Shown here piece by piece: positions 22,198-31,946 of a DNA stretch of 64,000 bases. Numbering within the stretch: position 1 is the first letter of the stretch; the number at the start of each line of letters is the position of its first letter. The stretch is from Mimosa pudica (taxonomy: Eukaryota; Streptophyta; Magnoliopsida; Fabales; Fabaceae), in assembly GCA_029929735.1 (NCBI GenBank), contig JAKELP010000045.1:4417001-4481000 (forward strand), in the 5' to 3' direction. The position numbers and the translations under genes were made by a program. The notes under the pieces were generated by a model. The model was not told the origin of the DNA, ran no database searches, and saw only the letters and a program-made list of their open reading frames with translations.

Positions 22198-22673
22198 TTT
22201 CCTAGTAGTTAATCTCTTCAAATAATTTTAACTTACATTATATAGATTATTTTTGATATGGTAAAGAATCAGACTCGTCTGTTAATAAAAACAAAAGAGG
22301 GTCAAACTCCATCTCTAACCAATATATGTGTGTGTGTGTGTGTGTGTTTAGAATCCCATTAAAATCAAAACTCGCCCGTCTATTAAAACAAACTCCATCT
22401 AATCTATTAAAATTATTTAATACTAAAAAATCCCATTAGATTACACGATTTATTTTCAACTCACGTTTAAAATAAAATAAAATAAGATTCAAACTTCATC
22501 CCCAACTCCCCCGGCATAAAATAAATTTCCCCGAGTAATTTTTCGTTTTTTGGTGAATTTTCCCAAAAAACTGAGTTCTTCAGGGATCAATTCAACAATT
22601 TGTGGTATATATATATATGCAATTATTAAAAGTAGAAATTTTAAATAAGGGTGTTGTTGGAAAATACTATCAA
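22198..22673. other. AT-rich spacer with GT microsatellite
   Basis: A GT repeat lies at 22325-22347. No gene or other repeat recognised. Confidence 0.6.
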
Positions 22674-22933
22674 TATATGCTATGGTAAAGGAGCAAATCT
22701 GGCCCCCAAGTAACCACCAAGGAGCGCTGAGTACCCTAAACTAACCACAGGCCCGGATCTGTACCCCAAGTAACCAAGATGTTAAAAAAAACCTCGGTTG
22801 GACGGTCAACTACATTTGACCGTTACTATGCCTACGTGGCCGCCACGTGAGACCGGTTTTTGCCACTTGGCGCCACGTAGGATAAGTGTGTGGGTCCCAC
22901 ATTAAATAAAAAAAAATTCCCTCCCTCTTCTTC

Positions 22934-23065
22934 AACCCCGCCCCCGCCCCCCCCCCCCCCCCCACCTCCCCCCACCACACACCCCACCCCCTTCACCTCC
23001 CTCCCTCCCTTCACCACCCGCCCCACCCCTTCACCGCCCTCCCTCCCTTCACCTCCTCCCACCAA
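22934..23065 (-). repeat. C-rich tandem tract in the left arm
   Basis: Runs of C with CCTCCCTCCCTTCAC units; the inverted counterpart of the G-rich array at 23441-23757 but with fewer units. Confidence 0.8.
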
Positions 23066-23171
23066 ACAAGTCATGATTTTTCAGAAGTTGATCTGCTTCA
23101 TTCCTTTCTCCAACTGGAGCTAGTTCATCCACATTCTTTTCTCCAACTTATATTAAGGAACAAAGGAAGTA

Positions 23172-23438
23172 TTACCGTTGGTGTCGGTGGAGAATCCGAT
23201 GAGGTTGACGAAACGTTTTGGGTTTTGGCGGCGATGAGCTTGCCGTCGTCGAGGGTGGCTTTGTACACACTTCTGTGGCTACCTTTGCCGAGAAAGGTGT
23301 CGGCGGAGAAGTTTCCGGTGGCGGCTAGGAGCTCAGAGGAGTGAAACTCTCTGATCTTGAAGAGCTTGTTATTCTGCTTGTTGCTTTTGTTGTTTGGAGT
23401 AATATTCTTTTTCTTGAGGTCCCAGTAGTGAGAATCAC
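23172..23438 (-). pseudogene. Captured fragment of a receptor-like Ser/Thr kinase gene
   Basis: Read on the minus strand, the fragment contains EFHSSELLAATGNFSADTF, then LGKGSH, a glycine-rich loop, then VYKATLDDGKLIAA: the start of a plant receptor-like kinase domain (subdomains I-II). The frame then breaks, and a second frame gives RFVNLIGFSTDTNGN, typical of subdomains IV-V. The catalytic lysine region, helix C and the whole C-lobe are missing. So the fragment joins two parts of one kinase gene with the intervening sequence deleted out of frame. It cannot make a kinase but could yield antisense or small RNA. The parent subfamily (perhaps CRINKLY4-related) is a guess. Confidence 0.8.
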
Positions 23439-23440
23439 AG

Positions 23441-23757
23441 GTGAAGGGAGGGAGGGAGGTGAAGGGGGTGGGGTGTGTGGTGGGGGAAGGTGAAGGGAGG
23501 AAGGGCGGTGAAGGGGGTGGGGCGGGTGGTGAAGGGAGGGAGGGAGGTGAAGGGGGTGGGGTGTGTGGTGGGGGAAGGTGAAGGGAGGGAGGGCGGTGAA
23601 GGGGGTGGGGCAGGTGGTGAAGGGAGGGAGGGAAGTGAAGGGGGTGGGGTGTGTGGTGGGGGAAGGTGAAGGGGGTGGGGCGGGTGGTGAAGGGAGGGAG
23701 GGAGGTGAAGGGGCTGGGGGAGGTGGGGGGAGGTGGAGGGGGGCGGGGGCGGGGTTA
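23441..23757 (+). repeat. G-rich tandem array (88-bp units) in the right arm
   Basis: Units opening GTGAAGGGAGGGAGGG start at 23441, 23529, 23617 and 23677; the first two spacings are exactly 88 bp, the third is shortened. Dense runs of three to five G favour G-quadruplex formation. Confidence 0.9.
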
Positions 23758-25243
23758 AAGAAGAGGGAGGGATTTTTTTTTATTTAATGTGGGACCCACA
23801 CACTTATCCTACGTGGCGCCAAGTGGCAAAAACCGGTCTCACGTGGCGGCCACGTAGGCATAGTAACGGTCAAACGTAGTTGACCGTCCAACCGGGGTAT
23901 GTTTTTTAACATCTTGGTTACTTGGGGTACAGATCCGGGCCTGTGGTTAGTTTAGGGTACTCAGCGCTCCTTGGTGGTTACTTGGGGGCCAGATTTGCTC
24001 CTTTACCCTATATGCTATATTGACTGATTCACATTCAACAATTTTTGGTATATGTGAAATTATTAAAAGTAGACTTCTAATGTCAAACAAATTGGTAAAT
24101 TATGTTTCCAAGTCACACATATGAAAATAACTATTAACACATATCATCAACACAATTCCTATAGCATTCACTTATAAAAATTCTTTTGAAGTCTTATTTG
24201 TACTTACGACTAAATACATGTTAACCTAAAATTGTACCCAAAATGTATAAATTTACTATCTTGAACCACCCCTTTTGAGTTTCAGTTCAAAAAACCACCC
24301 CTTTTGAGTAAAACAATCTCCTCACAATAAAAGAAGAGCCAAATTTCCCCAGGTATCCCAAAATAGAAATTGTTGGAAAACTTATTATTTTTTTTATGAA
24401 ATGGAAAACTTATTATTGGTGAATATTGTCTTATTTTAAATTTGTTGTGTCTGATGAAAATATGTATTTAATCAATCCGCATATCCATTTAAATTGAGAA
24501 GATGAAGAATGTTTCATAACCATAAAAATAGACCAATGACAATCATTTTCATGAATTCAATTTTTTTAAGTTCAATCATATTATCAATATGTCATAAACA
24601 AACTTTAAAGTGTAAAACCTATAATAAAGTAATTTTTTTATTTGTTGGAAGCATAATAGACTAATTATTTAAATATTGGAATATTTATGACTAAATTGAC
24701 TTGGGAAAAAGGTAATCAATAAATCTAGCGCCATAATTAATCAAATCGTAAAAAAGTCCTTTATACTGTAATTTGATTAGTTTGACATTTTTAAGTAATT
24801 GTTGATTTTATCATAATTTCATAAATAAGTCACTAAATAACCAATTCGATCCATTCATTGATTATTCTTCCCTCCTTTCTTTTTCTCTTTTTCTATATAA
24901 TTATTAATTTCCCAGAATTGTTTGTGAGTCTCAAAAGCCTAGTTTATTTTCTAAATAGCCATGCTACAAATTTTAATGTGTTTAAATATATTAGGGATTA
25001 TGAAATTCTAACTAATGTAATATTTAAATTTAAATACATGATGATAAATTATGTTGGTTGCTGACCCCGTGGGTTGCACGGATGGATAAATTGAAAAAGT
25101 TAGCACATATTTGTCCATATAAGAGTAAATTCTATGGTTCTTATTATAAGACACCATCTATCAACTTTCTTAGTCCTTTTTATAAGACACTTATTAGTTC
25201 TAAAATGTATAAATTATTTTTTCCATGATATCCATATTTAAAT

Positions 25244-25340
25244 GTAATAGTTGATAATTTTTGAAAAAAATAGTGTAATTAGTGGGTAATAGTTGATAAT
25301 AGTTGATAATTTTTGAAAAAAATAGTGTAATTAGTGGGTA
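25244..25340. repeat. Two-copy tandem repeat (about 45-50 bp unit)
   Basis: The stretch with GTTGATAATTTTTG and AATAGTGTAATTAGTGGGTA occurs twice back to back. Confidence 0.9.
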
Positions 25341-25684
25341 CTTATACAAAAAAAAACATAAACTTTCATTTCAAGTTTCAATGAATTTACACCCCTTTTA
25401 TTGAATGCATGAAAACTCCCATCAATGTAATCTAATTGAGCAGGTTTGAAATAATTATGCATCAAAAACACGTTTTTATTAACTTTGCCAGAAAAAAATC
25501 TAATTGGTAGTTACCTTTGTTGACATGATAGTACTACCTTAATTATGAACCTATATTCATAGCATCATTCTCTAACTTGTAAGTTATTGAGAGGCATTAG
25601 TGGGGATGATATAGGTAAAAGTTGTGAATAATTAAAAATATGTCTTATGTTCAAGACAAAACTTACCTCCCCAAATAAGTCTTA

Positions 25685-25704
25685 GGTTTAGGGGCTGGAG
25701 GGAG
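25685..25704. repeat. Orphan Stowaway-like terminus
   Basis: TTTAGGGGCTGGAGGGAGTA resembles the 3' terminus of the Stowaway copies but no matching left end was found nearby. Confidence 0.4.
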
Positions 25705-25874
25705 TAATCAATTTAGCTTGCTAATTATTCAATGGGTTCTAAGAGGGAGAAAGTAGTAAAAAGGTTGGAAATGCATGTTTTTTTCTAAAGTTAGATGAGG
25801 TGAGTCTATGGGGCTTATCAACGGTCAAATGCATATTTTCGAGTTTAGAGTAGGTTTGTACATGGACCGTACCT

Positions 25875-26053
25875 ATTATCAATGGGTAATTAGTTGAGCT
25901 GGCAAGTGAGCTACAACCCCCATAAGGATGAGAACACATGTTCGAATATTGGGAATCATTCTCATTTAGAGAGGGAACAACTTTGCCTATGTGGGCAACA
26001 TTCCTATCCCTTGAGTCCAGATTAAACAGGACTTTGGTTAACAAAAAAAAAAA
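25875..26053 (+). mobile_element. tRNA-derived SINE
   Basis: Pol III A-box-like TAGTTGAGCTGG (25891-25902) and B-box-like GTTCGAATA (25940-25948) about 45 bp apart, and an A-rich 3' tail. An imperfect target duplication, GACCGTACCT (25865-25874) and GACCATACCT (26054-26063), flanks it. About 180 bp long, non-coding; a LINE would supply reverse transcriptase. Confidence 0.8.
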
Positions 26054-26063
26054 GACCATACCT

Positions 26064-27677
26064 GGTGATAAAAGAAACACATACCGAAGTAGGCTCAGCA
26101 TATATCCAAACACCAATAATAAAAGATGACCCGTTTAGGCTTTCGGCCCTACCTAAACCAGGCTGAACTTTGATTTACCAAGTCATTGGGCTGGTCCATT
26201 TATAGTATTTTAAATGAATTATTGGACGTGATAGAAAAATGCATGACATCATCTCATACAAAAATTAGTAAAAATGAATTTTATGACATTGAAACACACC
26301 AAGTAGAACTTTGTAACCAATTTATAAATAACTTGTTATATATATATAAATAAAATAAAATATAGTTTATGAATAATTATTATCACTGGGTGGTTGAGGC
26401 CAAATTGTTTGATTATTTAAGAGATAGTCACAATGAAGTCGCTCATAAGATAATTAATCACATTTAGATCCCAAAAAATAATCAAATCATTGAGTTGTCA
26501 AAACCAGTCTCGTGAGTTGTCAATGCAACTTTTGAGAGTTCAACTCAATTTCATCATTCTTTATGACTTAAATGTAATTAATTGCCTTATAAAAGACCTT
26601 CATTGTAATTTTCCCATTATTTTAACCTGAAGTTCTGTCCACACAGTGGTTGAACAGAATGACCATGTCTACTATTGCTTTGGCGCTATTGTTTAGGATG
26701 GTTTTTGGCTGAGACCAAGTTCGAATGGATGAGTGAGTGGGGTTACATGTGGAGCCTAATTTAAAGAGTACCTGTAAACATAGGGAAAAGTCCAAAAAAA
26801 AACTCCTAAATTTCAAATCATGCAACCATTTATATCTGGTTAAAATAATAAAAAATTATTTCTGATTTTATTTTTAATGATGGGGAGAAAATGTATCAAA
26901 TTGAAAATCAATCCTATTTATTCACTATTTTTTATACAAAAATTTTGGGAAAAAAATTTGACTCACTACGATCTAAGAATTGTTCCTAACACATGTTCCT
27001 TTGAGATGTATCCTATTTATCTACTTTTATGCTCTATGGCATGGTTGGATTCTTTTTTTTTTTTTGATACATGCATGGTCGGATTCTTGTGATGCATAAA
27101 AGAAAATATATTAAAGGATACTTTTAGTCTTATTAATTTGCATCAAGTCTATTTTTTGTCATGAAGTTTGAAAAATTCTCTTATTTTTGTTAACATCATT
27201 AGTTTTATTTAGCATAATATGTTAACTCTGCAAATTTAAATGGAAATGATATAGTTCAATATTAACAAAAAGGGTTAACTTTTATAAATAAATATACTAC
27301 ATAAAAGCAAAATTTAAACTTGTTTCGTCAAAATTTAAAAACAAAAAAATTATTTAACTTGTAGAGTTAACATTTTTTGTTTAACTAAAAGTGCACTTAT
27401 CAAATTTAAAGAATAAAAAGCAGACTTGATGCCAAAACACATCAAACAATGAAACAAAAGTATTGTTTAGCCTTAAAAATAATAAGCATTTTCTATTGCA
27501 AATTCGGAAAATCCCAAATAAGGGACAATTAAATTTCAAAATGATTTTAACTAATGAAACAACATGATTAACTAGTTGAGTAAAGAAATTTACTACTGAA
27601 AATCCTTTCTTTTTTTGGGATTTTGAAATTCGAATTTCATTCATCTTGTATTTCCCCTTGTAAAGTTAATGCTCTTG
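26064..27677. other. AT-rich intergenic DNA
   Basis: No gene recognised. A T tract at 27055-27072 is flanked by GCATGGTTGGATTCTT (27039-27054) and GCATGGTCGGATTCTT (27073-27088), which looks like the footprint of a severely truncated retroposon. The window side of the CACTA element begins at 27678. Confidence 0.5.
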
Positions 27678-28066
27678 CACTACAAAAAAACTCTCTTAAT
27701 GGGACGGTTACATTTCAGCGGTTGCTCGCTAACTGCCGAGATGTGTCCACATTTCGACGGTTGTTGCGTAACCGCTGAAATGGAAGTGATAGTCAAAGGA
27801 TTTTTTTTTGAAAATAAACCCGGCATATCGGCGGTTGTAACCGCCGAAACATTTTTTTTTTTAAAAAAATATATTGTTTTAAAAAGAGTGCAGAAGAGTG
27901 TAGAAGCTTCTCGATTTTTAATATTAAAATAACATATAGGCGGTTGCACCCGCAGATAAGCTCCTCGATTTTGCAGCCGGCCGTTGGACTCTGGAACATT
28001 GCATCCCTCGAAAACCTAAATTGTAATTAATTAAGCATTTCAGCGGTTTCAATCGCCGAAGTGCAG
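27678..28066 (+). repeat. CACTA terminus and subterminal repeats
   Basis: CACTACAAAAAAA is followed by repeated, often inverted, motifs: TTTCAGCGGTTG, AACCGCTGAAATG, TCGGCGGTTGTAACCGCCGA, GGCGGTTGCACCCGC and TCAGCGGTTTCAATCGCCGA. Such arrays bind the transposon's own DNA-binding protein in En/Spm. Confidence 0.85.
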
Positions 28067-28071
28067 GGCCT

Positions 28072-28080
28072 TATATATAA
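28072..28080 (+). promoter_or_regulatory. TATA box of the CACTA plus-strand gene
   Basis: TATATATAA just inside the subterminal repeat region, upstream of the leader that the solo LTR now interrupts. Confidence 0.6.
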
Positions 28081-28682
28081 CACCTCCGTCACATTTCATT
28101 TTCAGCGTGTTGCATTTCTTTTCAGTGTTTCTTCTTTCATCTTCATCTCTGGCCCACCTGCGAAGTGATCTTTGTAACATCCTGTATTTTTAATAATAAA
28201 ATAAATTAATCTTGCAAATAAATTTAGAAAGTTTAACATTCTTAGGAAACTTGATAGAATTTTATTTCTATTATAGGTGAAAGAAAATATTTAGTATTTA
28301 ATTTTTTTATTTAGTAATAATTATGAATGTTAATCATTTAGTAACTTTTATTTAGAATGTTGTAAAATCATGGAATTCAAATTAAAATAAAGTATGATAA
28401 TGATAAATTTAAAGAAATAGAAAATTGGAAATAATATATGCTAAACTTGAGTGGTCTTGTTGGTAATTATCTTGTAAACCTTAACCCAAATATCTCATTC
28501 TTTATAAACCTAACTCCCTCTCTTATATACAAAGTGTGGCACACTTACCCCAAAATTGATATGACCATCATTATATTTTTTTTTGTCCCCTACTCCATTT
28601 GATAGTATCCCAACTTAGTGAGTTTGTTAGTAATTTTTCCATTGGGCCTTAAACCCTAGGTTTTTCTATTCAATGTAACATA

Positions 28683-29057
28683 AGTATTCATTTGGTCCCT
28701 TATGTTTGCATCAAGTTTCAATTCAGTCCTTTATTTTTGGAAAGTACACTTTTAGTCCTTTTTTGTTAACACCGTTAGTTTAATTTAACGGAAAATGTTA
28801 AATTAACAATTTTAAATGATTATTAAATACTGAAAAAATGTTTAGATTAAAATATTTGAGTGTAAATATTCTTATATTTTCAAAATTTATTATTTTTGAT
28901 CCAATTTCATTATAAAATAATCATTTAAAATTGTTAAGTTAGCATTTTCCGTTAAGTTAAACTAACGGTGTTACCAAAAAAGGACTAAAAGTGTACTTTC
29001 CAAACATCAAGGACTAAATTGAAACTTGATGCAAACATAAGGGACCAAATGAATACT
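28683..29057. mobile_element. Foldback MITE inside solo LTR C
   Basis: Long inverted repeats begin AGTATTCATTTGGTCCCTTA and close with the complement; inner arms include TTAACACCGTTAGTTTAATT and its partner. No clean target duplication was seen, so exact ends are uncertain by a few bases. Non-coding. Confidence 0.8.
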
Positions 29058-29386
29058 TTAGCCTATATATATATATATTCTCCATCTTCCTTCCTTATTC
29101 TTTTGATGAAACAGCCGCACTCTTCCCCTCATATCCTAGCCAACACACACATACATACACCTTACAAATCACAAATCAAACATGTTCTGTTCATCACTCC
29201 CTCATCCTCACTGATTCTCTACATCACCCCAAAACACCTCACTTCCTTCTTCTATTTCATCACTTCACTCACCTCCGTTCCTCAATCTTCTTCGTCCTCC
29301 TTGTCTCCGGTGAGATCGCGGTGTTTGACGGCGAAGCACGACAGAGGAGACCGTCGTTTGTTGTGTCGGCCTATTCTTTAATTTAG

Positions 29387-29673
29387 GTGAGCTTTCCTTT
29401 TCTCTTTTCTTCTTTCTTGTTGGCTGATTCGTGTAAGGTTTGAGAGGAATCGATTATGATTTTGGAATTTATGAAATCTGACGAGTTTTAGAGGGAGGGC
29501 TATAACTTTAATTAATTAATTAATTCATGTAGGAGTATAGTGGAAACTGAATGAATGTGTTACACGTTTAATGTGGTTGACTTTTGATTGATTTTAATTT
29601 TAAATTTTCCCTTTTCTTCCCTGTCCAAATCTTTCCTTTCTGCTGTGGGTGTTCTAAATGGGTGTTTTAGAAT

Positions 29674-29729
<56 letters not shown>

Positions 29730-31203
29730 GATTTTTTAACAGAAAACGTGTACTTGAGTTAAGAGGAGTATATACTCTATCATTTGTTATTGTGAAATAA
29801 TGGAAGCTGCATGATTTTAAGCATATTAAATCTGTTTGAGTCTTAGGAGGAAAAAGAGTATTTACTTGTAATAATAAAGGAGGAGAAATAACCTTGTTGT
29901 GGACCTTGTTCCAGATTATATAAGTCATGATTGTATCGTGCTTTAAGTGTTGATGTATGGGTAATGTTAAGCTTGTTCTACCTGATTGGTGAACATAAAT
30001 TTTGTTGAATTATAAATTGTGTTTCTAAATGCTATAGTGTATGATTCTAGTTTCTTTGAATGAGAATTTCTTGTTGGGAAGAAGTCTTGATGATTAGTTG
30101 TTAATAATTAGATCGAGTTTCTCTGTTAATTTGCGGCATTAATAGGATGGAATGTTAATATGAACAATGAACTAGTAATTATTTCAATCTTCCCTGTTTT
30201 AGTTCTTAATTGGTCCTCTTAACCTTCCTCTTTGATTCTGAATTCAAGGAGTAATCAATAGTGTGTTATAATGTGGGTTGGGATTTATTAAAGTGAATGA
30301 TGTGATGGGGATTTACTGTGAATTTGGCTTGTGTATATACGATTTCTTGGTAATTTCTGATTCAAGGATTTGTATGAAATAAACTTCTAAATTCTAATTG
30401 AGAAATGTACATGCACCAATTTAATGTGACTGTAAGTAAGGGGTTTGAGTAGTACTTATAGGAACGAGAGCGATGTTAATTAGTATACATGACCATTTAT
30501 TAATTTTTAATCATTTGTATGTGTCATATTATTGCTTGTAGAAGTTGTTTATTGACGCTTGAGCACGTGCGAGCATACGTTTATATTTTTGGTTTAAATG
30601 CAAGGAGGTAACTACTTAAACTTGTTTGCGTGTGTGTGTATGTTGGTAAGCATATAGGCTAGTTTATGAATTTACAATGTTTATTATATGCTTTATGAGA
30701 GTTGATGATTTGTTTGGTGCACACCGGTTAATATGATTATAATTATGTCATTCCGGAATGAGGTTCCCTGTAAAACCCCAGGGACTAAAATGAAATTGTT
30801 ACATGTTCAGTAGGGTTGTTAGTCCCTTTGAACCAGTTCAAGTGAGGGTATATCGATCATCGAGTCGTGAGTCCCTATTGAACTGAGATATTACAGTGTG
30901 TTGTGTTTGATTTGATTTTTGTTAGTGATGTTTTGATTACTTTTGTTATGGATGTATTGAGTTGTGATGTGTTTATAAATAAATATTTGTGCTGCTATAA
31001 ATTGTAATACCTGATATCTGATAGTTATTTGAAATTAGCATATATATAACATGTTCATGCAACACAGTATGTAGCACACACCACTATACACAATATTAGC
31101 ACACACCACCTTACGGCATGCACATGCACGTAGTGCAAAAATGTGCGTAAGCGAGTGGTAGTAGTTGCGATTTCTGGGTCTACCCCAATCATTGATATTA
31201 CAG
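29387..31203 (+). other. Candidate leader intron of LTR C
   Basis: Donor AATTTAG|GTGAGC and acceptor GATATTACAG|GT bracket a T-rich stretch of 1.8 kb, in the same relative positions as in LTRs A2 and B. It contains a TA repeat at 29675-29723. Splicing is predicted only. Confidence 0.4.
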
Positions 31204-31452
31204 GTACTAGATCGGGGCAGGAGTGATGGGAATGATCTGGAGACTTAGGACCAAGCGTCATGTTTGCATACTATTTTTCATATTTCATTTATTAATTTGT
31301 AAACCCTATGATTCATTTTCTTTGGATTACTGTATGTCTGTGTATAATTTTAGACTGGATAACTGTAATTATTTCTTAAACATGTTGTGTGCTTATTTGT
31401 AAATAATTGTGAAAAAAAATTTAATCAGATATTATTAGATTTGTTTAAATAT

Positions 31453-31866
31453 TCATGTTAGTCAATTTTTATCTAACATGGATATATCAGATTTGATAAT
31501 TTTAAATAAACGATTTTCAATTGTTAATTTTATATTTCATTATAAAATGATTTATTTTAATTTATTTATTTCCAAATTACATGAAATCTTTTTCTAACCA
31601 TGATAGTTTATTTGTTACTAAAATTCTTTTTCTATCATGGTTAGCACATTAGTTTATATTTTATGGAAAATAAGAAAAATAAGAAAAATTGTTTTTCTAA
31701 CTATGTTAGTCATTATTATAATATAAATTCTTTTTCTAACATAGTTAGACTTTAAACTATTTTTAATTAAGGCTACTAACTTGTTTCTTTTGAAAAGTAA
31801 GAAAAGTCTTTTTCTAACTATGTTGGCTACTATTTTGTTAACTGGATTCTTTTCTAACATAGTTAG
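31453..31866 (+). repeat. Four-hairpin array at the end of solo LTR C
   Basis: Hairpins at 31453-31480, 31593-31644, 31697-31748 and 31813-31866. Stems (CATGTTAG; CTAACCATGATAG; CTAACTATGTTAG; CTAACTATGTTGG) pair with their complements, and most loops end ATTCTTTT. Family C is otherwise quite different from A and B. Confidence 0.9.
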
Positions 31867-31946
31867 TAATTATGAAAAAAGAAATATAGCGTAAAAATGG
31901 TTATAAAAGTGTGGTTGTTAAAATCTTTCATTATATATAGCGTATC

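Larger units (their letters stand above)
22684..24008. mobile_element. Pack-MULE with captured kinase fragment
   Basis: Long terminal inverted repeats (GGTAAAGGAGCAAATCTGG... / complement) are flanked by a perfect 10-bp duplication TATATGCTAT (22674-22683 and 24009-24018). The arms run through GCCGCCACGTGAG and GTGGGTCCCACATT blocks and into C-rich (left) or G-rich (right) tandem repeats. The centre holds a minus-strand fragment of a host protein kinase gene. No transposase is present, so it is non-autonomous. The short open frames in the C- and G-rich arms are by-products of low complexity. Confidence 0.92.
24019..25874. other. AT-rich intergenic DNA
   Basis: No gene seen. Holds a tandem duplication (25244-25340) and a lone Stowaway-like end (25685-25704). 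Short open frames are AT-rich and unsupported. Confidence 0.6.
28173..31922 (+). mobile_element. Solo LTR, family C (3750 bp), in the leader of the CACTA gene
   Basis: It starts TGTAACATCCTG and ends TGTTAAA (one base from the usual TGTTACA). A perfect 5-bp duplication ATCTT flanks it (28168-28172 and 31923-31927). Architecture matches LTRs A and B: TATA near 28502, pyrimidine-rich leader, splice donor TTTAG|GTGAGC at 29387, conserved ACGAGAGCGATGTT block (about 30448-30480), acceptor ATATTACAG ending at 31203, then four hairpins. It contains a foldback MITE and a TA repeat. No internal domain follows, so recombination between two LTRs removed the rest. A 120-codon frame in the leader (29019-29381) starts in the MITE and is not supported as a gene. 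Confidence 0.88.

Noticed and set aside
23172..23438. A functional kinase gene
   Set aside because: The frame breaks between subdomains, the C-lobe is missing and the fragment lies wholly within transposon arms.
23475..23787. Gly-rich open frames in the G-rich array (and Pro-rich ones at 22890-23123)
   Set aside because: These are translations of low-complexity tandem repeats with no start context or domain.
26640..26770. Possible second SINE with a GTTCGAAT B-box-like site
   Set aside because: No convincing A box, tail or target duplication.
29019..29381. 120-codon frame in the leader of solo LTR C
   Set aside because: It begins inside the foldback MITE, is low in complexity and ends in the predicted leader exon; no homology recognised.
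29560..29928. Minus-strand 122-codon frame with a Tyr-Ile repeat
   Set aside because: It reads through the TA microsatellite.
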